The position numbers and the translations under genes were made by a program. 64,000 nt of DNA from Aurantimonas sp. 22II-16-19i. GTDB lineage: Bacteria; Pseudomonadota; Alphaproteobacteria; Rhizobiales; Rhizobiaceae. The notes below the pieces were generated by a model, which did no database searches, was not told the origin of the DNA, and saw only the letters and a program-made list of their open reading frames with translations. How positions within the stretch are numbered: the stretch's first letter is position 1; each line of letters opens with the position of its first letter. The DNA lies in the NCBI RefSeq assembly GCF_002088275.1, contig NZ_AQQS01000005.1, positions 1-64,000 of the forward strand, in the 5' to 3' direction. Positions 1 through 8,207 of the stretch are shown here, piece by piece.

Positions 1-44
1 GCGCGTCGCCGGGGGAGGGCCTCTTCGTGCCATATGCGGTGCCG

Positions 45-1082
45 TCAGGCGTAGCTCGCGGCGAATGCTCCCTCGCGGGTGAATGTCCCGTGCGAGGCCG
101 GGAAGCGCCAGGGCTCTGCGACCTCGCGGGTCAGCTGCGTCAGGCGATCGAGACGCTGCTTGCCGTCGGCCTCGAGGAGGGCGAGGACCTTCGCCTCGTC
201 CGGGAAGGCGGACTGGATGGCATCGAGCCAGATCGTGCGCCCGGCCAGGAACCCTTGTGCGCCCGCGGCATAGGCATAGCTCAGAACCCGGCCGAACTGC
301 TCCGGCGTCACGCCACCCGACAGCATCACCCATGGGATGCCGGCCTCGCGGCAGATCGAGCCGACGGCGTCGAACTCGCGCGCCGCAGCGCGGGAATCGG
401 CGCTGTCGGAGCGTTCCGGCAGGGCCGAGCCGGGAAGCGGCGTCTCCAGCTTGAAGAGGTCCACCCCGTATTCCGGCTTGGCGAATTCGCGCACGCTGTC
501 GATGACGAGCTCGGCGCGCTTGTCCGGCGACTCGACGTAGTCGGTCGTGTGGCCGGCGCTTTCCGGGAACGGATAGACGAGGAGTTCGAGGACATAGGGT
601 ATGTCGTGGCGGCGGCACTCGGCGCCGACCGTGCGGACATAGTCCTTCTGATGCTCGATCACCTCCGGCGAGGCGTCCGGACGATACCAGGCGAGGACCT
701 TCACCGCGTCGCCGCCGAGGCGGCGGATCTTGTCGACGGACCAGTTGTCGATCGAGCGGGACAGGCGGCCGCCGGGCGTATCGACGAAGCGGTGCTCCTC
801 GAGCGTCACGATGAGACCCGTGCGGGCGGGGAGGATGTCGAGGGCCGCCGGCACCGCGAAGTTCGGATCGAGGAGCATCGAGCTGGCTTCGGAGGCGAGA
901 GCCTGGACCAGCATGCGCTTGGCGGCCAGCATCTCGGCGAAGGTCACCGCCTCGGGTCCGACGTTCCTCGCCTTGGCGATCGCCGCGATCAGCGGCGGGC
1001 GCTGGTCGAGGGCGACCATGGTGAAATGGCCATCGTCATCGGCGAGGCGCGTCAGGCCGCGCAGCTTTCCGAACGTCGTCAT
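45..1082 (-). CDS. LacD/YihT-family class I aldolase, probable 6-deoxy-6-sulfofructose-1-phosphate aldolase
   Basis: A 345-residue TIM-barrel aldolase of the tagatose-1,6-bisphosphate/sulfofructose-phosphate aldolase group. The expected Schiff-base lysine is K211 in VDLFKLE, which lines up with the VDVLKVE/ADLYKVE motif of LacD and YihT. The N-terminal ALDQR motif and the C-terminal GFLAGRTIW phosphate-binding segment are also present; the latter resembles YihT more than LacD. The ATG at 1082 is preferred to an upstream in-frame start at 1154 because it overlaps the kinase stop codon (ATGA). Translational coupling to a YihV-like kinase and an aldehyde dehydrogenase suggests cleavage of sulfofructose-1-phosphate to DHAP and 3-sulfolactaldehyde. 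Family membership is clear; the sulfosugar substrate is inferred. A tagatose or fructose bisphosphate substrate remains possible. Confidence 0.8.
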   Translation of the reverse strand: MTTFGKLRGLTRLADDDGHFTMVALDQRPPLIAAIAKARNVGPEAVTFAEMLAAKRMLVQALASEASSMLLDPNFAVPAALDILPARTGLIVTLEEHRFVDTPGGRLSRSIDNWSVDKIRRLGGDAVKVLAWYRPDASPEVIEHQKDYVRTVGAECRRHDIPYVLELLVYPFPESAGHTTDYVESPDKRAELVIDSVREFAKPEYGVDLFKLETPLPGSALPERSDSADSRAAAREFDAVGSICREAGIPWVMLSGGVTPEQFGRVLSYAYAAGAQGFLAGRTIWLDAIQSAFPDEAKVLALLEADGKQRLDRLTQLTREVAEPWRFPASHGTFTREGAFAASYA

Positions 1083-2020
1083 GAATGGGTTCTCCAGAAT
1101 GATAGGCTTGCATCGAGGGTTGGAATTCCGCTGCGACCGTCCGGCCGCGTGCATTTGAGCGCGGCGACGGCGGAGGCGAAGATCATCGCGTCTCTGGTCG
1201 GGGCCTGCCGCGACAGGGCATAGGCATAGGCGCCGTGGAAGACGTCGCCGGCGCCGGTGGTGTCGACCGCGTCCACGGGGAAGGCGTCGGCGCGGTGGAT
1301 CTCACCGCCTTCGAGCCACAGGACGCCGGCCTCGCCCAGGGTCACCGCCGACACGGCGCAGCCGTACCGCTCGGCAACGGTGCGCAGGGCCGTTTCGCAG
1401 GCGCTGCCGGCATAGGCGGTCAGGGCCGGTTCGGAAAAGATCGCGTGGTCGGTGAGCGGCAGCAGCATCTCGAAGATGGCGGCCTCGGCGACGTCGCCGT
1501 CGAGGACCGTCGGGACGCGGAACTTCCGGCAGGCGTCGAAGCCGGCGGCCGCGCCGTCCGGCCAGCGCGGATCGGCAAGGAGGGCTCCGAAGCTCCGCAA
1601 CTCGTCGAAGGGCAGCCAATCCGCCGCGGTCGGCAGCGACGCGCCGCGAAAATTGGCGATCTGGCGCTCGCCGGTCCGGTCGACGAAGATTCCGGAGAGC
1701 GACGAGCGCGATCCCTCGAACAGGCGGAAATGTGTCACGTCGACGCCTTCTGCGGCGAGTTCGGCCCGCATCAGCTCGCCTTCGCGGTCGGCGCCGGCGC
1801 GGCCGAGGAAGGACGCCTCGCCGCCGAGCCGGGCGACGGTGACCGCCGCCGTCGCCGCCATGCCGCCGCCCTTGACCGCGAACTCACCGGCCCGGACCTT
1901 GGCGCTGGTTCGGCCCGGCAACGCGTCGACGACCCAGATGTAGTCGAGCGCCGAGAGGCCGAGGCAGGCGACGCGCGCGTCCTTGCGCCGCCATGTCGGT
2001 GTCGGGTCGGCGGCGCTCAT
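1079..2020 (-). CDS. yihV: PfkB-family sugar kinase, probable 6-deoxy-6-sulfofructose kinase (YihV-like)
   Basis: A 313-residue ribokinase/PfkB kinase. The GGG motif is at 51-53, and the ATP-site and catalytic motif DTTGAGD spans 253-259 with base D259. Against E. coli YihV as I recall it, similarity runs the whole length (ADxRWxDG, TVLDGD, FSEP, GDVFHGA, AALKCTRP). K41, N123 and R152 match YihV K27, N109 and R138, the residues reported to recognise the sulfonate, at exactly the same spacing (82 and 111 residues after the lysine). Predicted reaction: ATP-dependent phosphorylation of sulfofructose to sulfofructose-1-phosphate. The start codon overlaps the upstream dehydrogenase stop (ATGA), and the stop overlaps the aldolase start in the same way. 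Non-sulfo paralogues of this subfamily exist, so substrate is inferred. Confidence 0.82.
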   Translation of the reverse strand: MSAADPTPTWRRKDARVACLGLSALDYIWVVDALPGRTSAKVRAGEFAVKGGGMAATAAVTVARLGGEASFLGRAGADREGELMRAELAAEGVDVTHFRLFEGSRSSLSGIFVDRTGERQIANFRGASLPTAADWLPFDELRSFGALLADPRWPDGAAAGFDACRKFRVPTVLDGDVAEAAIFEMLLPLTDHAIFSEPALTAYAGSACETALRTVAERYGCAVSAVTLGEAGVLWLEGGEIHRADAFPVDAVDTTGAGDVFHGAYAYALSRQAPTRDAMIFASAVAALKCTRPDGRSGIPTLDASLSFWRTHS

Positions 2021-3477
2021 AGGCCGGCGACGCAGACATATTTGGTCTCGAGATACTCCTCGATGCCGTATTTCGAGCCCTCGCGGCCGAGGCCGGACTG
2101 CTTGAAGCCGCCGAACGGCGCCATCTCGTTGGCGATCAGGCCGGAATTGACGCCGACGATGCCGCTCTCGAGCGCCTCGGCGACGCGGAAGGTGCGGGCG
2201 AGGTCGCGGGTGTAGAAATAGGCGGCGAGGCCGAATTCGGTGTCGTTGGCCTTGGCGATCACGTCGTCCTCGTCGGTGAAGGCGATGATCGGGGCGAGCG
2301 GCGCGAAGGTCTCCTCACGGGCGAGCTTCATGGCCTGCGTGACGTTGGTGATCACCGTCGGCTGAAAGAAGGTGCCGCCGAGGGCATGCCGCTGGCCGCC
2401 GGTGACGAGTTCGGCGCCATTGTCGAGGGCGTCCTTCAGATGCTCTTCCATCTTCGCGACGGCCGCATCGTCGATCAGCGGCCCTTGCGTCACGCCCGCG
2501 TCCTCGCCGCGCCCGACCGTCAGGCGGTCGGCCTCCGCCGCGAGCTTTGCGGCGAATTCCGCGGCGATGCTCTGATGGACGTAGATGCGGTTGGCGCAGA
2601 CGCAGGTCTGGCCGGAATTGCGGAACTTGGCGATCATCGCGCCGGCGACCGCGGCGTCGACGTCGGCATCCTCGAAGACGATGAACGGGGCGTTGCCGCC
2701 GAGTTCCAGCGACAGCCGCTTGATCGTGTCGGCGCCCTCGCGCATCAGCCAGCGCCCGACCTCGGTCGAGCCGGTGAAGCTGATCTTGGCGATCTTGGTG
2801 TTCTTGCAGAACTCCTCGCCGATCATCGAGGCCTTGCCGGTGACGACCTGGAAGACGCCGGCCGGGATGCCGGCGCGTTCGGCGAGGACGCCGAGGGACA
2901 GCGCCGACAGCGGCGTCTGGGACGCCGGCTTGACGATGATCGTGCAGCCGGCCGCCAGCGCCGGGCCGGCCTTGCGGGTGATCATCCCGTTGGGGAAGTT
3001 CCACGGCGTGATCGCCGCGCAGACGCCGACCGGCTGCTTCATGACGAGGACGCGGCGGTCGCCGCCCGGCGGCGGAACGATGTCGCCATAGACGCGCTTG
3101 GCCTCTTCCGCGAACCATTCGAGATAGGCGGCATTGGCGACGATCTCGCCCTTGGCCTCGGCGAGCGGCTTGCCCTGCTCGGCGGTGAGGATGCGGGCGA
3201 GATCGTCGGCATTCTCGACGATCAGCTCGTACCAGCGGCGGATCAGGCCGGCGCGCTCCTTGGCGCTCTTCTTCGCCCACAGCTTCTGCGCCGTCTCTGC
3301 CGCGTCGATCGCCTCGCGAAGCGTCTCGATGCCAAGGCTCGGCACCGTGCCGACCAGGGCGCCGTCGGCCGGATTGGTGACGGCGATGCCCCGATCGCCG
3401 TCGGCGGGGATCCAGCGGCCCGCGACGAGGCAGGACTGGGTGAAGAGGGACGGATCCTTCAAAGATGCGATGGACAT
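2017..3477 (-). CDS. GabD-type NAD(P)-dependent aldehyde dehydrogenase, probable 3-sulfolactaldehyde dehydrogenase
   Basis: A 486-residue aldehyde dehydrogenase of the succinate-semialdehyde dehydrogenase type. Visible are PWN with N160, the general-base glutamate E258 in LELGG, and nucleophile C292 in GQTCVCANR. The start at 3477 follows a strong GGAGG. Sulfolactaldehyde dehydrogenases of known sulfo-Entner-Doudoroff operons belong to this same GabD group. Here the gene is coupled by overlapping stop and start codons to a YihV-like kinase and then an aldolase, so oxidation of 3-sulfolactaldehyde to 3-sulfolactate is the best reading. Sulfolactate is the substrate of the suy/slc/com genes downstream at 16-26 kb. 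A plain succinate-semialdehyde dehydrogenase cannot be excluded by sequence alone. Confidence 0.78.
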   Translation of the reverse strand: MSIASLKDPSLFTQSCLVAGRWIPADGDRGIAVTNPADGALVGTVPSLGIETLREAIDAAETAQKLWAKKSAKERAGLIRRWYELIVENADDLARILTAEQGKPLAEAKGEIVANAAYLEWFAEEAKRVYGDIVPPPGGDRRVLVMKQPVGVCAAITPWNFPNGMITRKAGPALAAGCTIIVKPASQTPLSALSLGVLAERAGIPAGVFQVVTGKASMIGEEFCKNTKIAKISFTGSTEVGRWLMREGADTIKRLSLELGGNAPFIVFEDADVDAAVAGAMIAKFRNSGQTCVCANRIYVHQSIAAEFAAKLAAEADRLTVGRGEDAGVTQGPLIDDAAVAKMEEHLKDALDNGAELVTGGQRHALGGTFFQPTVITNVTQAMKLAREETFAPLAPIIAFTDEDDVIAKANDTEFGLAAYFYTRDLARTFRVAEALESGIVGVNSGLIANEMAPFGGFKQSGLGREGSKYGIEEYLETKYVCVAGL

Positions 3478-3589
3478 GTCGGCTGTCCTCCTTGGCATGG
3501 GTCTGTGAATGCCGAGCGACCTTGCGGCCGCGGCGTTGCGGTGATGCGGATCGGGGCGGACGGCCCCGCGTTGGACGGGCCCGGTCCGC

Positions 3590-4660
3590 TCACCGGATGA
3601 TCGCGCCCGAGGCGGTCTCGAAGAGATGCGCCTTGCCGGGGACCGGAGCGAGCGGCATCACGTCGCCCGGTCGGGGCCGGCGATCCGGCTCGACGCGGGC
3701 GATGGCGTTGGCGCCCGCGACCTTGAAGTGGACGAGGGTGTCCGAGCCGAGCGGTTCGACGAGTTCGACATTCGCCATCAGGGCGGCCTCTGCCGCTGGC
3801 ACGACCGCCAGATGTTCGGGTCGCACGCCGAGGATCGCCGAACCCTTGGCGGGCACGCGGCGCGCGAGGTCCGCGGTGCCGGGCAGCCTGTGGCCGTCGC
3901 TCAGCGTCAGCTGGTCGCCCGCCCCGGTCACCTCCATGAAGTTCATCGACGGCGAGCCGATGAAGCTCGCCACGAACTGGTTCGCCGGCGTCTCGTAGAC
4001 TTCCTCGGGCGTTCCGACCTGCTGGATCAAGCCGGATTTCATCACCACGATCCGGTCGGCCATGGTCATCGCCTCGATCTGGTCGTGGGTGACGAAGACC
4101 ATGGTGGTGCGCAGCTTCTGGGACAGCGCCTTGATCTCGGTGCGCACCTGCGCGCGCAGCTTGGCGTCGAGATTGGAGAGCGGCTCGTCGAACAGGAACA
4201 CCTGCGGGTCGCGGACGATCGCCCGGCCCATCGCGACGCGCTGGCGCTGTCCGCCCGACAGCGCCTTCGGCCGGCGGTCGAGATAGGCGCCGATGTCGAG
4301 GAGCCTGGCGGCATGTTCGACGCGGCCGGCGATGTCGTCGCGCTTCATGCCGCGCATCTCGAGCGCGAAGGACATGTTCTGGCGAACCGTCATGTGCGGG
4401 TAGAGCGCGTAGTCCTGAAACACCATGGCGATGTCGCGGCGCGCCGGCGGCACGCCGTTGACCTGGCGTTCGCCGATGAAGAGTTCGCCCCCGTCGATCG
4501 CCTCGAGACCGGCCAGAACTCGCAGAAGCGTCGACTTGCCGCAGCCGGACGGGCCGACGAGGACGACGAATTCGTGGTCGGCGATCTCCAGGCTGAGGTC
4601 CGGGATCGCGGTGAAGTCGCCGTATTTCTTGACGAGGTTGTGCATGCGGATCGAGGCCAT
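3590..4660 (-). CDS. Sugar ABC transporter ATP-binding protein (MalK/UgpC type)
   Basis: A 356-residue ATPase of the CUT1 carbohydrate class. Walker A is GPSGCGKST, the signature is LSGGQRQR, Walker B is VFLFDEPLSNLD and the switch histidine lies in VTHDQ. After about residue 240 comes an OB-fold regulatory domain with the GVRPEHL motif. The ATG at 4660 shares one base with the dehydrogenase stop (TGATG). It energises the two permeases and the binding protein encoded upstream in the same operon. The 112-bp gap to the next gene contains GC-rich inverted repeats that may tune expression of the downstream metabolic genes. Confidence 0.93.
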   Translation of the reverse strand: MASIRMHNLVKKYGDFTAIPDLSLEIADHEFVVLVGPSGCGKSTLLRVLAGLEAIDGGELFIGERQVNGVPPARRDIAMVFQDYALYPHMTVRQNMSFALEMRGMKRDDIAGRVEHAARLLDIGAYLDRRPKALSGGQRQRVAMGRAIVRDPQVFLFDEPLSNLDAKLRAQVRTEIKALSQKLRTTMVFVTHDQIEAMTMADRIVVMKSGLIQQVGTPEEVYETPANQFVASFIGSPSMNFMEVTGAGDQLTLSDGHRLPGTADLARRVPAKGSAILGVRPEHLAVVPAAEAALMANVELVEPLGSDTLVHFKVAGANAIARVEPDRRPRPGDVMPLAPVPGKAHLFETASGAIIR

Positions 4661-5661
4661 CAGCGCGGCTCCCCGAAGGCGAGGACCGGCTTGATCGTCT
4701 CGCCGGCAGCAAAGCGGGCAAATTTCTCCGGCAGGGCATCGAGCCCGAAGGCCTCGTCGACGAGGCGGCGATAGCGCTCCTTGTTGGCGCGCAGAAGCTC
4801 GACGTTGGGCTGGAAGTCGGACTTCGGGAAATAGAAGGTCCGCAGCATCGCGAAATCCTTTCGCCTGAAGATCTTGTCCTCGGTGATGGTCCAGGGGGCG
4901 GCATTCTCGCCGACGAGCACGATCACCCCTTTCGGCAGCACGAGCTCGATCGCCAGGTTGCGCGCGGCATGGGCGCCGGAGCATTCGACGATCAGCGAGA
5001 AGCGCTTGTCGCGGCTGCCGACGGGATGCGGCGTCGCGCCGAAATCCGCGGCGATGGCGAGGCGTGCCGGGTTCGGATCGGAGACGTGGACCGCCTCGTA
5101 GCCGAGCGCCTTCAGCGCCAGGACGACGCCGAGGCCGACGGGGCCTGCGCCGGTGACGAGGACGGGCCGGCCGGCGTCCCGCGGCAGGAAGCGCTCGGCC
5201 TCGCGCACGGCATGGGCCGAGGTGCCGATGGTGTCGAGGAGCAGGGGCCCGAGATCGTCGTCGATGTCGCCCGGAACCGGCAGCAGGCAGTTGTCGGGCA
5301 CGGCGACGAACTCGCAATAGCCGCCGTCGCGGTTCCAGCCGATCAGCGAGGAGACCTCGATGCACATCTGGGTGTTGCCGGCCGCACAGGCTTCGCAATG
5401 GCCGCAATGGAGCGGGATGTAGACGGCGCAGCGCTGGGCGTCCAAGGGGTGGCCCGGCTGTTCGACCCGCCCGAAAATCTCGTGGCCGGCGATGAACTCG
5501 GCGCCCTTGTGCCAGAGCTTGAAGTCGGAGCCGCAGAGGGCGGTCCGCAGCACGCGCAGGAGCGCTTCCCCGGGGCCGGGCTTCGGCATCTCGACGGTTC
5601 TAATGGCGATGGTATCGTCGCCCCTGAAGTCGGCGGCGCGCATCTGGTCGTTGGTGAGCAT
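4660..5661 (-). CDS. Zinc-dependent medium-chain alcohol/polyol dehydrogenase
   Basis: A 333-residue MDR-superfamily dehydrogenase. Catalytic zinc ligands are C43 (CGSD) and H60-E61 (GHE). The structural zinc site is C86, C89, C92 and C100, and a Rossmann glycine motif GAGPVGLG follows. It resembles sorbitol, idonate or galactitol dehydrogenases. Lying between transporter and kinase genes, it probably oxidises a hydroxyl of the imported compound. One possibility is that it converts a sulfo-polyol to sulfofructose, which would explain the absence of a visible sugar isomerase. This is inference; the substrate is unknown. Confidence 0.85.
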   Translation of the reverse strand: MLTNDQMRAADFRGDDTIAIRTVEMPKPGPGEALLRVLRTALCGSDFKLWHKGAEFIAGHEIFGRVEQPGHPLDAQRCAVYIPLHCGHCEACAAGNTQMCIEVSSLIGWNRDGGYCEFVAVPDNCLLPVPGDIDDDLGPLLLDTIGTSAHAVREAERFLPRDAGRPVLVTGAGPVGLGVVLALKALGYEAVHVSDPNPARLAIAADFGATPHPVGSRDKRFSLIVECSGAHAARNLAIELVLPKGVIVLVGENAAPWTITEDKIFRRKDFAMLRTFYFPKSDFQPNVELLRANKERYRRLVDEAFGLDALPEKFARFAAGETIKPVLAFGEPR

Positions 5662-5666
5662 CGATG

Positions 5667-6500
5667 TCAGCCTTTCACGGCACCGAGCGTCAGGCCGGAG
5701 ATCAGCCAGCGCTGGACGACGAGGGCGAGGGCGAGGGGCGGAAGCGCGATCAGGGTGGCGGCCGCCATCAGCCCGCCCCAGTTGGTCGAGCCTTCGCCGA
5801 TGAAGTTGAAGGAGGCGGCGATCAGCGTCTTGGTGTCGGAGTTCGACAGGACCAGCGCGAAGAGGAAGTAGTTCCAGGAGAAGACGAAGGCCAGGATCGA
5901 GGAGACCGCCAGCCCCGACACCACCAGCGGCAGGGCGATGCGCCAGAAGATGCGCACCGGCGTGCAGCCGTCGACCTGCGCGGCCTCGAAGACGCTGCGC
6001 GGAATGTTGTCGAAGAACGGCAGCAGCACCCAGATCACGATCGGCATGGTGATCACCGCATGGGTGAGGATCAGCGCGCCATAGGTGCCGATCATGTCGA
6101 CCTGCCGGAACATCACGTACCAGGGCAAGAGGAACAGCGTGCCGGGCGCCATGCGGGCGAGCAGCGTGACGATCGCCGGCCAGGTGATCCGCGTCCAGGA
6201 GACGACGAAGGCGGCCGGCGCGCCGAGCAGCATGCCGAGGGCCGTCGAGCCGATCGTGACGATGAGGGAATTGATCCCGAACTGCAGGAAGGGCGTCGTT
6301 TCGGAGAGCGAACGGTAGTTGTCGAGCGTCGGCGTGAAGAAGATCGTCGGCGGATAGGCCGTGACCTCATAGCTCTCCTTGAAGGACGACAGCACCATCC
6401 AGGCGACCGGCGCCAGCACGGCGATGCCGGCCACAACCAGCAGCACGACGTCGAGGATGGCGATCAGCCGGTCGGATGGGCGGTTGGCGAGGGATGACAT
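5667..6500 (-). CDS. Sugar ABC transporter permease (MalG type)
   Basis: A 277-residue inner-membrane permease with about six hydrophobic segments. The EAA loop is recognisable as EAAQVDGCTPVRIFWRIALP. The ATG at 6500 lies 4 nt after the preceding permease stop; a TTG at 6515 would add five residues. Proteins of this type form the second transmembrane subunit of carbohydrate CUT1 importers. It pairs with the permease at 6505-7365, the ATPase at 3590-4660 and the binding protein at 8208-9512. Cargo is inferred from the operon to be a sulfosugar or its glycoside. Confidence 0.92.
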   Translation of the reverse strand: MSSLANRPSDRLIAILDVVLLVVAGIAVLAPVAWMVLSSFKESYEVTAYPPTIFFTPTLDNYRSLSETTPFLQFGINSLIVTIGSTALGMLLGAPAAFVVSWTRITWPAIVTLLARMAPGTLFLLPWYVMFRQVDMIGTYGALILTHAVITMPIVIWVLLPFFDNIPRSVFEAAQVDGCTPVRIFWRIALPLVVSGLAVSSILAFVFSWNYFLFALVLSNSDTKTLIAASFNFIGEGSTNWGGLMAAATLIALPPLALALVVQRWLISGLTLGAVKG

Positions 6501-6504
6501 GGCG

Positions 6505-7365
6505 TTACCAGGCAACGGCGTGACGGAGGCGGTTGAGGACGAGGGTGACGCCGAGGACGATCACCGACAACGTCACCATCAGGGCGCTGGCATAGCCGAG
6601 CTGGAAGAACTCGAAGCCGGTGCGGAAGCCGTAGATGTTGAGCGTCAGCGAGGCGTTGGCGGGGCCGCCCTGGGTGGTGATGTAGATGAGGTCGAAGAAG
6701 CGCAGGAGATCGACCGAGCGCAGCACCATGGCGGTGACCAGCGTCGGCAGGAGCAGCGGCAAAGTGATGCGCCAGAAGCGCTTCCAGCCGGACGCGCCGT
6801 CGATCTCGGCGGCCTCGTAGACCGACGGCGGCAGCGACTGCAGACCGCCGAGCACGATCAGCGCGACATAGGGGCTCCACTGCCAGGTATCGATCAGCGC
6901 CAGGGTCGGCACCACCCATTGCGGCGAGGCGAGCCATTCGGACGGCGGCAGGCCGAAGGACGTCAGGATGTAGTTGGCCGCGCCCAGCGAGGGATCGAGG
7001 ATGACCAGCCACATCATCCCGGCGACGACCGGGGGCATCATGAAGGGCGAGATGAACAGCGAGCGCACGAAGCCCGGCAGGCGCTTGGCGCGAAACAGCA
7101 GCAAGGCGAGGCCGGTCCCGAAGATCAGCTGCAGGACCAGGGACAGGATGTAGAGGTAGAAGGTGACGACGACGCCGTTCCAGAAATTCTCGTCGCTCAC
7201 CATCCGGACGTAGTTGCCGGCCCCGACGAAGCTCGTCGCGCCGGTGGCGCTGAACGCCACCAGGCTGAGATACAGCGTGTAGACCACCGGAAAGGCGATC
7301 ATCGCCACGGTGAAGACGACGGCCGGCGCTCCGAGCGCGGCGAGTTGACCCTTGGCTGTCTGCAT
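6505..7365 (-). CDS. Sugar ABC transporter permease (MalF/UgpA type)
   Basis: A 286-residue membrane protein with about six transmembrane segments and the EAA motif YEAAEIDGASGWKRFWRITLP in the cytoplasmic loop. It begins 5 nt after the SDR stop codon and ends 4 nt before the second permease start, so the genes are co-translated. It is the partner subunit of the MalG-type permease in the same importer. Confidence 0.92.
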   Translation of the reverse strand: MQTAKGQLAALGAPAVVFTVAMIAFPVVYTLYLSLVAFSATGATSFVGAGNYVRMVSDENFWNGVVVTFYLYILSLVLQLIFGTGLALLLFRAKRLPGFVRSLFISPFMMPPVVAGMMWLVILDPSLGAANYILTSFGLPPSEWLASPQWVVPTLALIDTWQWSPYVALIVLGGLQSLPPSVYEAAEIDGASGWKRFWRITLPLLLPTLVTAMVLRSVDLLRFFDLIYITTQGGPANASLTLNIYGFRTGFEFFQLGYASALMVTLSVIVLGVTLVLNRLRHAVAW

Positions 7366-7370
7366 CGTCC

Positions 7371-8096
7371 CTATCCTGCGAGAAAGCCGCCGTCGACGGC
7401 GTAGACCGCCCCGGTCACGTAGGCGGCGGCCGGCATGGCCAGGAAGGCGACCGCCCCGGCGACGTCCTCCGGCTGGCCCCAGCGCTTGAAGGCCGTGCGA
7501 TCGGCGATCTTGCGGTAATGGGCCGCGTCCTTGCGTCCCTCGGCGTTGATGTTGGTCTCGATGAAGCCCGGCGCGACGGCGTTGACGCGGATGCCCTCGG
7601 CCGCCCATGCCAGCGCCAGAGAGCGGGTGAGCATCACCACGCCGCCCTTCGAGGCGCAGTATCCCGGCAGCCGGGGCAGGGCCGCGAAGGCGTTCATGGA
7701 GGCGATGTTGACGATCGAGCCCCGCCGCTCGGCGAGCCCAGGCCGGAAGGCGAGGCAGGTCGCCATGGTACCGACGAGATTGACCTCGATCACCCGGCGG
7801 AAGACGTCGAGCTCGTACTCCTCGTCGCGTCTCAGGATGCCGGCGCAGTTGACCAGCAGGTCGACCGGGCCGACGGCCGCCGCATAGGCGTCGACGGCAG
7901 CCTTGTCGGTGACGTCGAGAACGTCGAGCCGGGTGCCCTCTGGGGCGTCGCAGCCGGCGATCTCGGCCTCGCCGACCCCGGTCGCCCGGAGCTCGCAGCC
8001 GAGCGCGCCGAGCTGGCGGAGGATCGCGAGCCCGATCCCGCCGGCGCCGCCGATGACGGCGGCCCGGAAGCCGGGCGCAAGGGCGAAGTTGTTCAT
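7371..8096 (-). CDS. Short-chain dehydrogenase/reductase (SDR), sugar-oxidising type
   Basis: A 241-residue classical SDR. The cofactor motif GGAGGIG is at 16-22. NCAG follows near residue 87, then the YxxxK active site in GYCASKGG and the C-terminal DGGFL. It sits inside the ABC transporter operon, between the binding-protein and permease genes. Relatives oxidise sugars or sugar acids; sulfoquinovose dehydrogenases of sulfo-ED operons are also SDRs. It could act as such a dehydrogenase or as a second polyol dehydrogenase beside the zinc enzyme. Family is certain, substrate is not. Confidence 0.87.
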   Translation of the reverse strand: MNNFALAPGFRAAVIGGAGGIGLAILRQLGALGCELRATGVGEAEIAGCDAPEGTRLDVLDVTDKAAVDAYAAAVGPVDLLVNCAGILRRDEEYELDVFRRVIEVNLVGTMATCLAFRPGLAERRGSIVNIASMNAFAALPRLPGYCASKGGVVMLTRSLALAWAAEGIRVNAVAPGFIETNINAEGRKDAAHYRKIADRTAFKRWGQPEDVAGAVAFLAMPAAAYVTGAVYAVDGGFLAG

Positions 8097-8207
8097 GCCG
8101 GACGGTCCGCGGGCTTGCGAGGAGCGTGCCCGGCGACGAGCCGGACACGGGATGAGGCAGGCGGCCGCCGCGGGACGAACAGGACCCCCGGCGACCGATG
8201 GCGGCGA

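Noticed and set aside
45-1082. Aldolase as lactose-pathway tagatose-bisphosphate aldolase (LacD)
   Set aside because: No other lac or tagatose genes are nearby, and the coupled kinase is YihV-like rather than LacC-like. Kept only as an alternative.
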